From the NCBI GenBank assembly GCA_016223135.1, contig JACRPQ010000001.1, positions 1 through 64,000 on the forward strand: 64,000 nucleotides of DNA, read 5' to 3'. Position 1 is the stretch's first letter; each line of letters begins with the position of its first letter. Positions 49,677-57,644 of the stretch are shown piece after piece. The notes under the pieces are model-generated. The model was not told the origin of the DNA, searched no databases, and saw nothing but the letters and a program-made list of their open reading frames with translations. Position numbers and translations under genes: made by a program. This DNA is from Chloroflexota bacterium (GTDB lineage Bacteria; Chloroflexota; Anaerolineae; Anaerolineales; Villigracilaceae).

Positions 49677-50318
49677 TTATTGTTGTTCGAAAAGCGCCAA
49701 CACTTCCTGAGGGCTGATGTCTTCCAGGGCGAGGCGCGTTCTCAGCCGCAGGCGGGCGTCGTGCAGAAGTTTGTAGAGGGCGTTGCGGTTGGTCTGGAGT
49801 TTACGGGCGGCGTCTTCCATGGGCATGTTTTGGACGCCCAGCAGAATCAGCGCCTGCCGCTGTCGTTCCGTCAGTTCCTCCTCGATCACGCGGCGGACGC
49901 GCGCCAGCATGTCGGTACGTTCGGCGGAGACATCAGGTCCGGCGGTGGAATCGGCTAAAAGTCCGGGCGGAGGCGGGGTCTCTTCGTTTTCGGAAAGTTC
50001 GTCGAGGGAGGAGTCGCGCCAGCGTTTGCGGCGCAGTTCGGTCAGGGCGATGCGCACGGCGATTTTGTGAACCCACGTGGTGAATTGACTGCGCCCTTCA
50101 AAGGTGTCCAGTTGGTCGAGGACACGCAGAAGCGTTTCCTGGATCACCTCCTCCACCAGCGCTTCGAATTGCGGTTGGGTGGGGGGCAGCCAACGGGAGA
50201 GGGCATACGGCAATCCCTTGTGGATGATGGTACGCAAGTCTTCGAGAGCGGCGTTTCTTCGTTCCCCGTCCGCACGCAGGTCTGCGAGCCAGGCTTCATT
50301 GGATCGTGTCGTCATCAA
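49677..50318 (-). CDS. ECF-type RNA polymerase sigma factor
   Basis: The 213-residue protein has sigma region 2 (EALVEEVIQETLLRVLDQLD, then GRSQFTTWVHKIAVRIALTE) and region 4 (LTERQRQALILLGVQNMPME, then KLQTNRNALYKLLHDARLRL). Region 4 ends with the helix-turn-helix. The linker between is long and Pro/Glu-rich. Probably co-transcribed with the anti-sigma-like gene after it. The target promoters are not known. Confidence 0.92.
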   Translation of the reverse strand: MMTTRSNEAWLADLRADGERRNAALEDLRTIIHKGLPYALSRWLPPTQPQFEALVEEVIQETLLRVLDQLDTFEGRSQFTTWVHKIAVRIALTELRRKRWRDSSLDELSENEETPPPPGLLADSTAGPDVSAERTDMLARVRRVIEEELTERQRQALILLGVQNMPMEDAARKLQTNRNALYKLLHDARLRLRTRLALEDISPQEVLALFEQQ

Positions 50319-50358
50319 TTGAATTATAAAGCAGGATATTTGCAGGCATGTTTTTCTC

Positions 50359-50799
50359 TTATGCCTTTCTTACACGGCTTCTGCCCGCCTCCGGCTTGGA
50401 CTCGTAAGGGCTGAGCAGGACCTCCTTCTCGAACAAAACTCTCAAACCATTCTTGATGACGCGTTTTGTCCCTGCATCGAGCGGAGCGGCGATCCACTCT
50501 CGCGTCGTGAAGCCGTATTCGATTTCCAATCCGCTCTCGTACCACGCGCGCAAAGAGGTCAGTTTTCCATACTCCTCTATCTGTTTGGTGATGACCACCC
50601 CAAAGTTTCTCAGCCATTCGGTTTGGGTGAGATATTTTTGCGGGTCGTTGACGATGACGACCAAATCCACATCGGAGGCGGGGTTTGCCTGCAGGCGCGC
50701 ATAGGAACCAACCAACGCCACGGCGCGGATGTCTCTGCGCCGCCTTGCCCAGCGCATGAAGTCTTCGATGAAGTCAATTACTTGAATGAGTTTTTTCAT
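50359..50799 (-). CDS. Nucleotidyltransferase-domain protein
   Basis: With the start at 50799 the product has 146 residues. The Pol-beta-type motif is clear: ALVGSYARLQANPASDVDLV has Gly-Ser and Asp-x-Asp for metal binding. The later parts SLRAWYESGLEIEYGFTTRE and PLDAGTKRVI are typical of a stand-alone family with unknown substrate, related to aminoglycoside-type or MNT-type nucleotidyltransferases. The start overlaps the stop of the methyltransferase gene (ATGA). No HEPN partner is next to it. Confidence 0.85.
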   Translation of the reverse strand: MKKLIQVIDFIEDFMRWARRRRDIRAVALVGSYARLQANPASDVDLVVIVNDPQKYLTQTEWLRNFGVVITKQIEEYGKLTSLRAWYESGLEIEYGFTTREWIAAPLDAGTKRVIKNGLRVLFEKEVLLSPYESKPEAGRSRVRKA

Positions 50800-51788
50800 G
50801 TGTCCTTTCGCCTCACCTCCAGCACGGCAATTTTTGTTGAATGGTTGAACGGGGCGGGATCGGCGACGGGCGTATGGCGCGAGTTGTAACCGATGAAGTC
50901 TTGCGGCACGGGAATCAATTCTTTGATGGTCAGGTAGCCGTCTTTGCACAAGTCTTCCAGCGTTTGCAGGTACTCTCCGCCGCTGACGAACAGCGCGTTG
51001 TTGACGGCGACCAACATGCCGCCATCCTTCACCAGCGGACGGACTTTGTTGATGAGCCGTGCGCTCTCGCGAACGAGGTCCACTTTGCCGCGCGAGGTGG
51101 TGGAGAAAAAGGGCGGGTCGAGCAGGACGAGGTCAAAGAGTTGGCGCGCCGCTTTGAAGCGCGCAACGGCGGGGAAAAAATCCGCGGCTAGGAAGTCTGC
51201 CTTGTGGATAGGGAAGCCGTTGAGGGAATAGGTCTCTTTGGCGAGGTTGAGAAAGGCGCGGCTGCGGTCGGTTTGAATGACATGTTCCGCGCCTCCCGCC
51301 ATTGCCGCCGCGCCCAGGCTGCCTGTATAAGCGAAGGTGTTCAGTACGGTTTTGCCGCGCGCGTGTTCGATGAGCCACTTTCGCAGGTTGCGCGTGTCGA
51401 GGTAGAAACTCGCGTCACGGTTGAGGACGAGGTTGACGGCATACCAGACGCCGTGTTCGCGGATTTTTCGGTCGGGCTTCTCGCCGAAGAGCGGGATGCC
51501 GCGCGTTTCTTGGGGAGTGGTGCCGTTACGAAATTTGGCAGCTCCTGCGCGTAGCCAATTAATGGCGTGACGTACATGATTTACAACTTCCTGAGTAAAA
51601 GCAAAGTCAGGCTGTTCGGCATAATCGTGGATGACCAGCGTCCCGCCGTACACATCCAGCACGAGGTGGGGGTAACCTTCGGTGAAGCCATTGAAGAGAC
51701 GGAAGGCGGTCTCGTGCGGAGGTTCAAGCAGAGCCGCGCGGGCGGTGATGGCTTGGTCGAGCAGGGGGCGGATGGCGTCAAATGACAT
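50796..51788 (-). CDS. Class I SAM-dependent rRNA methyltransferase (RlmI/RlmK-like)
   Basis: The 330-residue protein has the SAM motif TVLNTFAYTGSLGAAAMAGG, the acidic IQTDRSRAFL and the catalytic LDPPFFSTTSRGKVDL, as in 23S rRNA m5C or m2G methyltransferases of the RlmI group. The N-terminal PUA domain of RlmI is reduced. It is followed, with overlap, by the nucleotidyltransferase gene. Confidence 0.85.
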   Translation of the reverse strand: MSFDAIRPLLDQAITARAALLEPPHETAFRLFNGFTEGYPHLVLDVYGGTLVIHDYAEQPDFAFTQEVVNHVRHAINWLRAGAAKFRNGTTPQETRGIPLFGEKPDRKIREHGVWYAVNLVLNRDASFYLDTRNLRKWLIEHARGKTVLNTFAYTGSLGAAAMAGGAEHVIQTDRSRAFLNLAKETYSLNGFPIHKADFLAADFFPAVARFKAARQLFDLVLLDPPFFSTTSRGKVDLVRESARLINKVRPLVKDGGMLVAVNNALFVSGGEYLQTLEDLCKDGYLTIKELIPVPQDFIGYNSRHTPVADPAPFNHSTKIAVLEVRRKDT

Positions 51789-51819
51789 GGCAGTGATTTT
51801 GCTGGAAGCCGCAGGTGAG

Positions 51820-52080
51820 TCAAAAGGATTTGACTTTGCGGATATTTTTGGGATTGAACACTGAGATGAGTTTCATCCCTGCGTTGAGGGCGGCTTGCGC
51901 CTGCTCATCCAATTCCACCCAATAAAAACTACGATGCTTGGAATATGGCTCGATGCGCACTACCGTGCCGGCGTACCAGCCTTCATGCTTCCCGAATTTG
52001 GCATCCAGATGAATTTCCACCCGTTCGCCGACGCGGATTTCTTCCACTGCTACATCCCTCTTTCTGCCAGCCAGCACCAA
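51820..52080 (-). CDS. Small basic protein of unknown function
   Basis: The 86-residue product reads VEIHLDAKFGKHEGWYAGTV and VRIEPYSKHRSFYWVELD, an SH3/Tudor-like small beta barrel. The exact start is open; the conserved part begins after residue 10. It lies 31 bp beyond the methyltransferase start on the same strand. Confidence 0.65.
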   Translation of the reverse strand: MVLAGRKRDVAVEEIRVGERVEIHLDAKFGKHEGWYAGTVVRIEPYSKHRSFYWVELDEQAQAALNAGMKLISVFNPKNIRKVKSF

Positions 52081-52146
52081 AAGAGCACAGGCGCTGTTTT
52101 GGCTGTCCCTGCTGTTCTTTCGTGAAGAAGTTCGAGTTTCATGGAA

Positions 52147-52329
52147 TTACTTCATGCGCTTTGCGAACCAAATTGCGGCAAGCCCGATCAGGATGGCGAT
52201 TGCCCCGTTATACGCCCACTGAATTTGACCGGTCATAAAACTGCCGGGCAGGATATTCACGCCCTGCAGCACCCACACTGCGCCGCCCAATATCAACAGG
52301 ATGCCCGCCACATAAGCGACTCTTTTCAT
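52147..52329 (-). CDS. Small two-helix membrane protein
   Basis: The 60-residue protein has two hydrophobic helices (VAYVAGILLILGGAVWVLQG; YNGAIAILIGLAAIWFA). The start at 52329 is chosen for the strong ribosome site GGAGGAGAGG; the longer frame upstream lacks sense. The function is unknown. Confidence 0.75.
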   Translation of the reverse strand: MKRVAYVAGILLILGGAVWVLQGVNILPGSFMTGQIQWAYNGAIAILIGLAAIWFAKRMK

Positions 52330-52428
52330 GGGAACCTCTCCTCCGTAGACTTTGCCTTGATTATACCTGACGGACGCTTCTTGCCGCCCTGCCGCCTGTT
52401 CCCGCTCCCAAGCCTTGGAACGCGCTTC

Positions 52429-52457
52429 TTGACGCCTTGTAGAAAATAGCGTAACAT
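52429..52457 (+). promoter_or_regulatory. Promoter of the Lrp/AsnC gene
   Basis: TTGACG (52429-52434) and TAACAT (52452-52457) are 17 bases apart, upstream of the gene at 52499. Confidence 0.55.
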
Positions 52458-52498
52458 TCACGCATCGTATTGTTATCGGAAGGAAAGTTGGTGGAAAT

Positions 52499-52990
52499 AT
52501 GTACAATTTCGACAAAATTGACGTCAAAATTGTCAACATTCTTCTCGAAGACGGCCGTATGCCTGCTTCAGAGATTGCACGCCGCATAGGCGACATCTCC
52601 GAGCGCGCCATTCGCTACCGCATTGACCGCATGATCGAGTCGGGGATTATTCAGATCAGCGCCGTTGCCAAGCCTCAGGCGTTTGGTTTGACCACCATTG
52701 CCGACATCTGGCTTGAGGTCGAGTCGGATCGAATTATGGAGGTGGCGAAGAAAATGGCGGAATTCGACAACGTCAGTTACGTCGCCTGCGGAATCGGGGA
52801 ATCGGATGTCAGCATTCAGGTCGTGGCAAAAGATACGGCTGAGATTTATCAATTTATCACAGAGGTGGTGCGAAAAGTTCCCGGCGTGAGAAGGACGACT
52901 ACCTCCATTGTGCCTTTGATTATCAAGGATGTGTATCAGTGGCGGGTGCCGCAAAGCGTTGTAACGGAGTTATCCGAAAAAAACAAATAG
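52499..52990 (+). CDS. Lrp/AsnC-family regulator of the amine catabolism genes
   Basis: This protein of about 163 residues has the N-terminal helix-turn-helix (DVKIVNILLEDGRMPASEIA, then SERAIRYRIDRMIESGII) and a C-terminal RAM domain with VSYVACGIGESDVSIQVVAK. These regulators sense amino acids or related amines. It is the first gene before three aminotransferases and the polyamine transporter, all on the same strand, and probably controls them. A second member of the family begins at 63701. Confidence 0.92.
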   Translation: MYNFDKIDVKIVNILLEDGRMPASEIARRIGDISERAIRYRIDRMIESGIIQISAVAKPQAFGLTTIADIWLEVESDRIMEVAKKMAEFDNVSYVACGIGESDVSIQVVAKDTAEIYQFITEVVRKVPGVRRTTTSIVPLIIKDVYQWRVPQSVVTELSEKNK

Positions 52991-53011
52991 GCAAGGCAAG
53001 GAGAAGTTCGA

Positions 53012-54310
53012 ATGTTTGGAGCAAAGACGCAGTCATTACAAAAGCGCGCGATGGAGGTGATGCCGCTGGGTGTCAATTCCAATTTTCGGTTCTGGGGGGA
53101 AGGCATCACGCCTTATGTGGAAAAGGCAAAGGGGGCATATCTGTGGGATGTGGATGGAAAGAGATACATTGATTATCGCATGGCGTTTGGTCCCATTATT
53201 TTGGGTCATTCCTTTGATGAGGTTGATCAGAAAGTCATTGAAGAAATTCAAAAGGGCATTCTTTTTGCGATGACGGGGGAACTTGAAGTGGCTGTTGTGG
53301 AAATGATTACAGAGATGGCGCCCGCCGTCGAAATGGTTCGCCTGGCGTGTTCCGGCACCGAAGCGACCATGCACGCCATCCGCGTGGCGCGGGCATATAC
53401 GGGACGTGATTTGATTTTGAAATTCGAGGGCAACTATCACGGCATGCACGATCACACGCTTTGGTCCACGTATGCGCCGGTGGAGGCGTATGGGAACCGG
53501 CGGAGCCCCATTCCCGTTCCCGCCTCATCGGGCATCCCGAAGACGATGCGGGAATTCATCATCACGCTTCCGTTCAATGACTTCGAGGGCTTCGAGCGCG
53601 TGATGCGTTCCTACGGCGAACAAATTGCGGCGGTCATCACCGAGCCGTGTCAAGGCAACTGCGCGGCAATCACTCCACAAGATGGATTCCTCGAACTCAT
53701 CCGCGAGAAGACGGAAGAATATGGCTGTGTCTTTATTCTCGACGAAGTGAAGACGGGATTCCGAATCGCAAACGGCGGGGCGCAGGAGTATTACCGCATC
53801 AAACCGGACCTGGCGACGTATGCCAAAGCCCTGGGCAACGGCTACCCGATAGCGGCATTCGGCGGGAAGCGCGAGATCATGTCCACTATTGGGCAGGGAG
53901 TGGCGCAAGGCGGGACGTACACCAACAACAAGCCCGGAGTCGCCGGCGCGTATGCCACCTTGAGCCTGCTCAAATCCAAACCCATTCTCCAAACCATTGC
54001 CCAGCGCGGACAACGCCTGATGAACGGCTTGAAAGACATCTTTGAAGAAAATGGTATCCCTGTTGTGATGAGCGGCTATCCTGCGATGTTTTCCTTCTCG
54101 CTCGGCGTGGAGGCAGTGACCTGTCAGCGCGATTGGGCGAAGAGCGACCATGCGTTGTATCTCCATCTTGTTGAAAAAGCCATCGAGCGCGGCGTGATGC
54201 CCGACCACGATGCCCGCGAGCCGTGGTTCCTCTGTTACTCCCACAGCGATGCGGATATTGATGAAACGTTGAATGTATATGCGGAGATTGTTAAAGAGGT
54301 AAAGAAGTAA
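53012..54310 (+). CDS. Class III aminotransferase, glutamate-1-semialdehyde aminomutase-like
   Basis: The 432-residue PLP protein has the GSA-aminomutase-like pattern: VMPLGVNSNFRFWGEGITPY, ACSGTEATMHAIRVARAYTG, FEGNYHGMHD, the cofactor Asp in CVFILDEVKTGFR and the Schiff-base Lys in YAKALGNGYPIAAFGGK. The gene stands in an amine catabolism operon away from any haem gene, so it more likely acts on an amino acid or amine than in tetrapyrrole synthesis. AAGGAG precedes the ATG. Confidence 0.85.
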   Translation: MFGAKTQSLQKRAMEVMPLGVNSNFRFWGEGITPYVEKAKGAYLWDVDGKRYIDYRMAFGPIILGHSFDEVDQKVIEEIQKGILFAMTGELEVAVVEMITEMAPAVEMVRLACSGTEATMHAIRVARAYTGRDLILKFEGNYHGMHDHTLWSTYAPVEAYGNRRSPIPVPASSGIPKTMREFIITLPFNDFEGFERVMRSYGEQIAAVITEPCQGNCAAITPQDGFLELIREKTEEYGCVFILDEVKTGFRIANGGAQEYYRIKPDLATYAKALGNGYPIAAFGGKREIMSTIGQGVAQGGTYTNNKPGVAGAYATLSLLKSKPILQTIAQRGQRLMNGLKDIFEENGIPVVMSGYPAMFSFSLGVEAVTCQRDWAKSDHALYLHLVEKAIERGVMPDHDAREPWFLCYSHSDADIDETLNVYAEIVKEVKK

Positions 54311-54392
54311 ACAGGTACACAGGTACACACGTAAACAGGTTTTGTGTACTTGTGTACTTGTCTACGTGTGTACTTGTCTACGTCTGTACTCC
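54311..54392. repeat. GTAC-rich intergenic inverted repeat
   Basis: Tandem units such as ACAGGTACAC on the left and TACTTGTCTACGTGTG on the right are inversely related over about 28 bases, so the mRNA between the two aminotransferase genes can form a long imperfect hairpin. A relative lies at 137-162. Confidence 0.65.
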
Positions 54393-54406
54393 CCCCGGAG
54401 AACCCC

Positions 54407-55711
54407 ATGCCACTCACATCAAAAGAAATTATTGACCTCAACAAGGAATACACCTTCTACTCGTGGTCCAATCAGGGACAGGTGAATCCCATCCCGGTGA
54501 CGCGCGCCGAAGGGGTGTATTTCTGGGATGCGGACGGCAAGCGCTACCTCGATTTCGCCTCGCAGTTGGTGAACCAGAACGCGGGACACCAGCATCCGAA
54601 GATCGTCAAGGCGATTCAGGAGCAGGCGGCAAAGTTAACCTTTGTCAGCCCGAGCGCAGCCACCGAACCGCGCGGCTTGCTGGGAAAGAAACTGGCAGAG
54701 ATTACGCCCGGCGACCTCAAGAAAACCTTCTTTACCCTCGGCGGCGCGGAAGCAAACGAGAACGCCATCAAGATTGCGCGCTTCTACACGGGACGAAATA
54801 AAATCCTGGCGCGCTACCGCTCCTATCACGGCGCGACGCACGGCGCGATTGCCCTCACCGGCGATTACCGCCGCCTGCCCGCCGAGCCAGCCATGCCGGG
54901 CGTCGTCCACTTCCTCGACCCGTATTGCTACCGCTGTCCCTTCGGGTGGACGCGGGAGACTTGTCACCGCGAGTGCATCAGCCACGTGGAAGAGGTGATC
55001 CAGCACGAAGGTCCCGACCAGATCGCCGCCATCATCCTCGAAGGCGTGACCGGCACGAACGGACTCATTATCCCGCCCGATGACTACTGGTCCCGCATGA
55101 GGGAGATTTGCGACAAATACGGCATCCTGCTCATCTCGGACGAGGTCATGAGCGGATGGGGACGCACGGGCGAGTGGTTCGCGGTGGATAATTGGGGCGT
55201 CGTCCCCGACATCATCACAACGGCGAAGGGCATCACGTCTGGTTATGTGCCGCTGGGGGCGGTGATTGTCCGCGAGAAGATTGCGAAGTTCTTCGACGAC
55301 AAGGTGCTGTACGCCGGTCTCACCTATAACGGTCACGCGCTGGCGTGCGCGGCGGCTCTCGCTACGATTGAGGTCTACGAGGAAGAACACATCTTCGAGA
55401 ACGCCAAGAAGGTTGGCAAGCATCTTGGCAAGCGCCTCGAAGAATTGAAGGCAAAACATCCCTCGGTGGGCGATGTGCGCTATATTGGCTTGTTCTCCGC
55501 GCTCGAATTGGTGAAGAACCGCCAGACCAAAGAGCCGATGGATTTGACCCCGCTCAAGAGTTTCCTCATTGCCCACGGCGTGTATGTGTTCAATTTCAAG
55601 AATGTCCTGTTCGTCGTCCCGCCGCTGGTGATTACGGAGGAGCAGTTGGACGAGGGATTGAATCTGATTGACGAGGGGCTGGCGGAGTTGATGGATACGC
55701 AAGTTGTGTAA
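54407..55711 (+). CDS. Class III aminotransferase, taurine/omega-amino acid:pyruvate type
   Basis: With ATG 54407 (GGAG upstream) the product has 434 residues. It resembles taurine-pyruvate and omega-amino acid aminotransferases: EIIDLNKEYTFYSWSNQGQV, GVYFWDADGKRYLDFASQLV, the Asp in LLISDEVMSGWGRTGEW and the Lys in TTAKGITSGYVPLGAVIV. Likely amino donors are taurine, beta-alanine or GABA. With the MmsA-type dehydrogenase two genes later it would form the usual pair that turns beta-alanine into acetyl-CoA; that is inference. Confidence 0.85.
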   Translation: MPLTSKEIIDLNKEYTFYSWSNQGQVNPIPVTRAEGVYFWDADGKRYLDFASQLVNQNAGHQHPKIVKAIQEQAAKLTFVSPSAATEPRGLLGKKLAEITPGDLKKTFFTLGGAEANENAIKIARFYTGRNKILARYRSYHGATHGAIALTGDYRRLPAEPAMPGVVHFLDPYCYRCPFGWTRETCHRECISHVEEVIQHEGPDQIAAIILEGVTGTNGLIIPPDDYWSRMREICDKYGILLISDEVMSGWGRTGEWFAVDNWGVVPDIITTAKGITSGYVPLGAVIVREKIAKFFDDKVLYAGLTYNGHALACAAALATIEVYEEEHIFENAKKVGKHLGKRLEELKAKHPSVGDVRYIGLFSALELVKNRQTKEPMDLTPLKSFLIAHGVYVFNFKNVLFVVPPLVITEEQLDEGLNLIDEGLAELMDTQVV

Positions 55712-55738
55712 TTGGTGAGTGGTAATTAGAGATTGGTC

Positions 55739-55837
55739 ATGGCATCCCAAGCGAAAAACACTGCACCGGCAATCATCCATAAACTCGTCGAGACGTTCGA
55801 GCAGAATTTGGATTCGTGTCGAAGGAAACGCGCATGA
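55739..55837 (+). pseudogene. Short remnant resembling the N-terminus of a restriction enzyme subunit
   Basis: A 32-residue frame reads APAIIHKLVETFEQNLDS, like the first residues of Eco57I-type restriction-modification proteins, and then stops at TGA overlapping the next start. If not a remnant it is a chance ORF. Confidence 0.35.
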
Positions 55838-56046
55838 TTGAGTACGAAGCGGTCATCGCCTGTCCGCAATGCGGCTTTGCCAAGCAGGAGCAAATGCCGC
55901 CCGATACCTGAGTCATTTTTTATCAATGCGCCAGTTGCGGCGCAATCCTGCGTCCCAAAGCGGGAGACTGCTGTGTCTTCTGCTCCTATGCCGATAAACA
56001 CTGCCCCTCGAAACAGCGCGAGGCAATCGAAAAGAAATCAACTTGA
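55834..56046 (+). CDS. GDCCVxC-family selenoprotein (in-frame TGA read as Sec26)
   Basis: The 70-residue frame has a zinc-ribbon-like CPQCG near the start, FYQCASCG in the middle and the family signature [15 protein letters not shown]. It is broken only by TGA at 55909-55911. Relatives have MPTDAC followed by FY; here MPPDT is followed by TGA and then VIFY, so the TGA is at a conserved Cys. A hairpin with loop AGTTGC follows. The family is known to include selenoproteins and Cys forms; its function (perhaps metal or redox) is unknown. GAAGGAAA lies upstream of the ATG, and a standard TGA ends the gene at 56044. Confidence 0.8.
55927..55944 (+). promoter_or_regulatory. Candidate bacterial SECIS element in the GDCCVxC gene
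   Basis: TGCGCC, loop AGTTGC and GGCGCA form a perfect 6-bp stem. The loop G is 23 bases after the TGA. The loop begins with the same AGTTG as the element at 40877. Confidence 0.65.
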
Positions 56047-56094
56047 ACGGCGAATTACCAATTACCAATTACCAATTACCAATTACCTTTTGGA
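56047..56094. repeat. Tandem ATTACCA repeats
   Basis: The heptamer ATTACCA occurs four to five times in a row just before the dehydrogenase gene. It is related to the inverted TTGGTAA / TTACCAA array at 57569-57628. Confidence 0.75.
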
Positions 56095-56101
56095 GCAACT
56101 C

Positions 56102-57568
56102 ATGGAAATCCTCAACTACATCAACGGCGAATGGATCAAACCCTCCGTCACGGAATATTTTGATGTCGTCAACCCCGCGACGGGACAGGTCATCGCCAGG
56201 ACGCCGCTCAGCGGTAAAGCCGATGTGGACGCGGCGGCGAAGGCGGCAAGCGCGGCGTTCCCTCTCTGGCGGCGCGTCCCGGTCAACGACCGCGTGCAAT
56301 ATCTCTTCAAACTCCGCAACCTTCTGCGCGAGCATATGGACGAAATCGCCAAACTCATCACCGATGAGTGCGGCAAGACCTTCGAGGAATCCAAAGCCGA
56401 GATGGTGCGCGCCGTGGAAAACGTGGAGGTCGCCTGCGGGATGCCGCACATGGGCAAGGGCGAGTTCGTGGAAGACATCGCTTCGGGCATAGACGAGACG
56501 ATGATTCGCCAGCCTGTGGGCGTGTGCGCCACGATTGCGCCGTTCAACTTCCCCGGCATGATTCCGTTCTGGTACCTGCCTTATGCGCTCGCCGCGGGCA
56601 ACACCTACATCGTCAAGCCTTCGGAAAAAGTGCCGATGACCATGCAGTACATTTTCAAACTCATCGAGCAGGTCGGCTTCCCGAAGGGCGTGGTCAATCT
56701 GGTGAACGGCGCGAAGGAGGCGGTGGATGGCATTCTGGAGCATCCCGTCATCCGCGCCATTACGTTCGTCGGGTCAACGGCGGTTGCGAAGTACATCTAC
56801 GCCACCGCGGCGGCGCACGGCAAACGCGTCCAGGCGCAGGGCGGGGCGAAGAACCCGGTCATCATTTTGCCCGACGCTGATATGGAGATGGCGACGAAGA
56901 TCGTCGCCGATTCCGCCTTCGGGTGCGCGGGTCAGCGCTGTTTGGCGGTTTCCCTCGCTGTGACCGTCGCCGAGGCGCGCAACGCCTTCACCGAGTTGAT
57001 CTGCGACGCGGCTTCGTCGCGCGTGGTGGGCTACGGCATGGATGCGGGCGTGCAGATGGGACCCGTCATCAACGCCGCGTCGAAGGCGAGGATCGAGTCA
57101 TTGATTGGACTCGGCGTCCAGGAAGGAGCAGGCGTCCCCGTAGATGGACGCGGGGCAAAGGTCAAGGGCTACGAGGGCGGCTCGTTTGTGCGTCCCACCG
57201 TCCTGACCGATGTCCAGCCGGGAAGCGAAATCTGGAAGACGGAGATTTTTGGTCCTGTGTTGAGCCTGATGCACGTGAACACGATTGACGAGGCGATTGC
57301 GCTTGCCAACAGCGGCGTGTATGGCAACCAGGCGAGTCTGTTCACGTCGAGCGGGGCGGCGGCGCGCAAGTTCAAATATGAGGTGGAAGCGGGCAACATC
57401 GGCATCAACATTGGAGTTGCCGCGCCGATGGCGTTCTTCCCCTTCAGCGGCTGGAAGGACAGCTTCTTCGGCGACATGCACGGGCAGAGCATGGACGCGG
57501 TGGAATTCTTCACGCAGAAGAAGGTGGTCGTGGAGCGCTGGCCCCGCGAATGGACGAGGAAGTTTTAA
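56102..57568 (+). CDS. mmsA: Methylmalonate-semialdehyde dehydrogenase type (CoA-acylating)
   Basis: With ATG 56102 (TTGGAGC upstream) the product has 488 residues, standard for the family. The catalytic Cys lies in [12 protein letters not shown], and the MmsA-specific end ([17 protein letters not shown], then [13 protein letters not shown]) is present. These enzymes turn malonate or methylmalonate semialdehyde into acetyl- or propionyl-CoA. Between an omega-aminotransferase and a putrescine-type aminotransferase it probably takes malonate semialdehyde from beta-alanine; use on 4-aminobutanal is possible but less likely. Confidence 0.92.
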   Translation: MEILNYINGEWIKPSVTEYFDVVNPATGQVIARTPLSGKADVDAAAKAASAAFPLWRRVPVNDRVQYLFKLRNLLREHMDEIAKLITDECGKTFEESKAEMVRAVENVEVACGMPHMGKGEFVEDIASGIDETMIRQPVGVCATIAPFNFPGMIPFWYLPYALAAGNTYIVKPSEKVPMTMQYIFKLIEQVGFPKGVVNLVNGAKEAVDGILEHPVIRAITFVGSTAVAKYIYATAAAHGKRVQAQGGAKNPVIILPDADMEMATKIVADSAFGCAGQRCLAVSLAVTVAEARNAFTELICDAASSRVVGYGMDAGVQMGPVINAASKARIESLIGLGVQEGAGVPVDGRGAKVKGYEGGSFVRPTVLTDVQPGSEIWKTEIFGPVLSLMHVNTIDEAIALANSGVYGNQASLFTSSGAAARKFKYEVEAGNIGINIGVAAPMAFFPFSGWKDSFFGDMHGQSMDAVEFFTQKKVVVERWPREWTRKF

Positions 57569-57628
57569 TTGGTAAATGGTAAATGGCAATTACCAATTAC
57601 CATTTACCACTCACCATTTGCCAATTAC
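57569..57628. repeat. Inverted array of TTGGTAAATGG / CCATTTACCAA units
   Basis: The intergenic space begins with AATTGGTAAATGGTAAATGG and ends with the inverse kind of units (ACCAATTACCATTTACCA), so the transcript can form a hairpin between mmsA and the next gene. Related single units occur at 3472 and 47297. Confidence 0.7.
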
Positions 57629-57644
57629 ATTCTTTTGAGGATTT

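Noticed and set aside
50359..50799. An MNT/HEPN toxin-antitoxin pair
   Set aside because: The nucleotidyltransferase motif is present, but the neighbour is an rRNA methyltransferase and no HEPN protein is adjacent.
53012..54310. hemL, glutamate-1-semialdehyde aminomutase of haem synthesis
   Set aside because: The similarity is real, but the context is amine catabolism with two other class-III aminotransferases and no haem gene; the symbol was left out.
56047..56094. A CRISPR array
   Set aside because: The repeat unit is seven bases without spacers.
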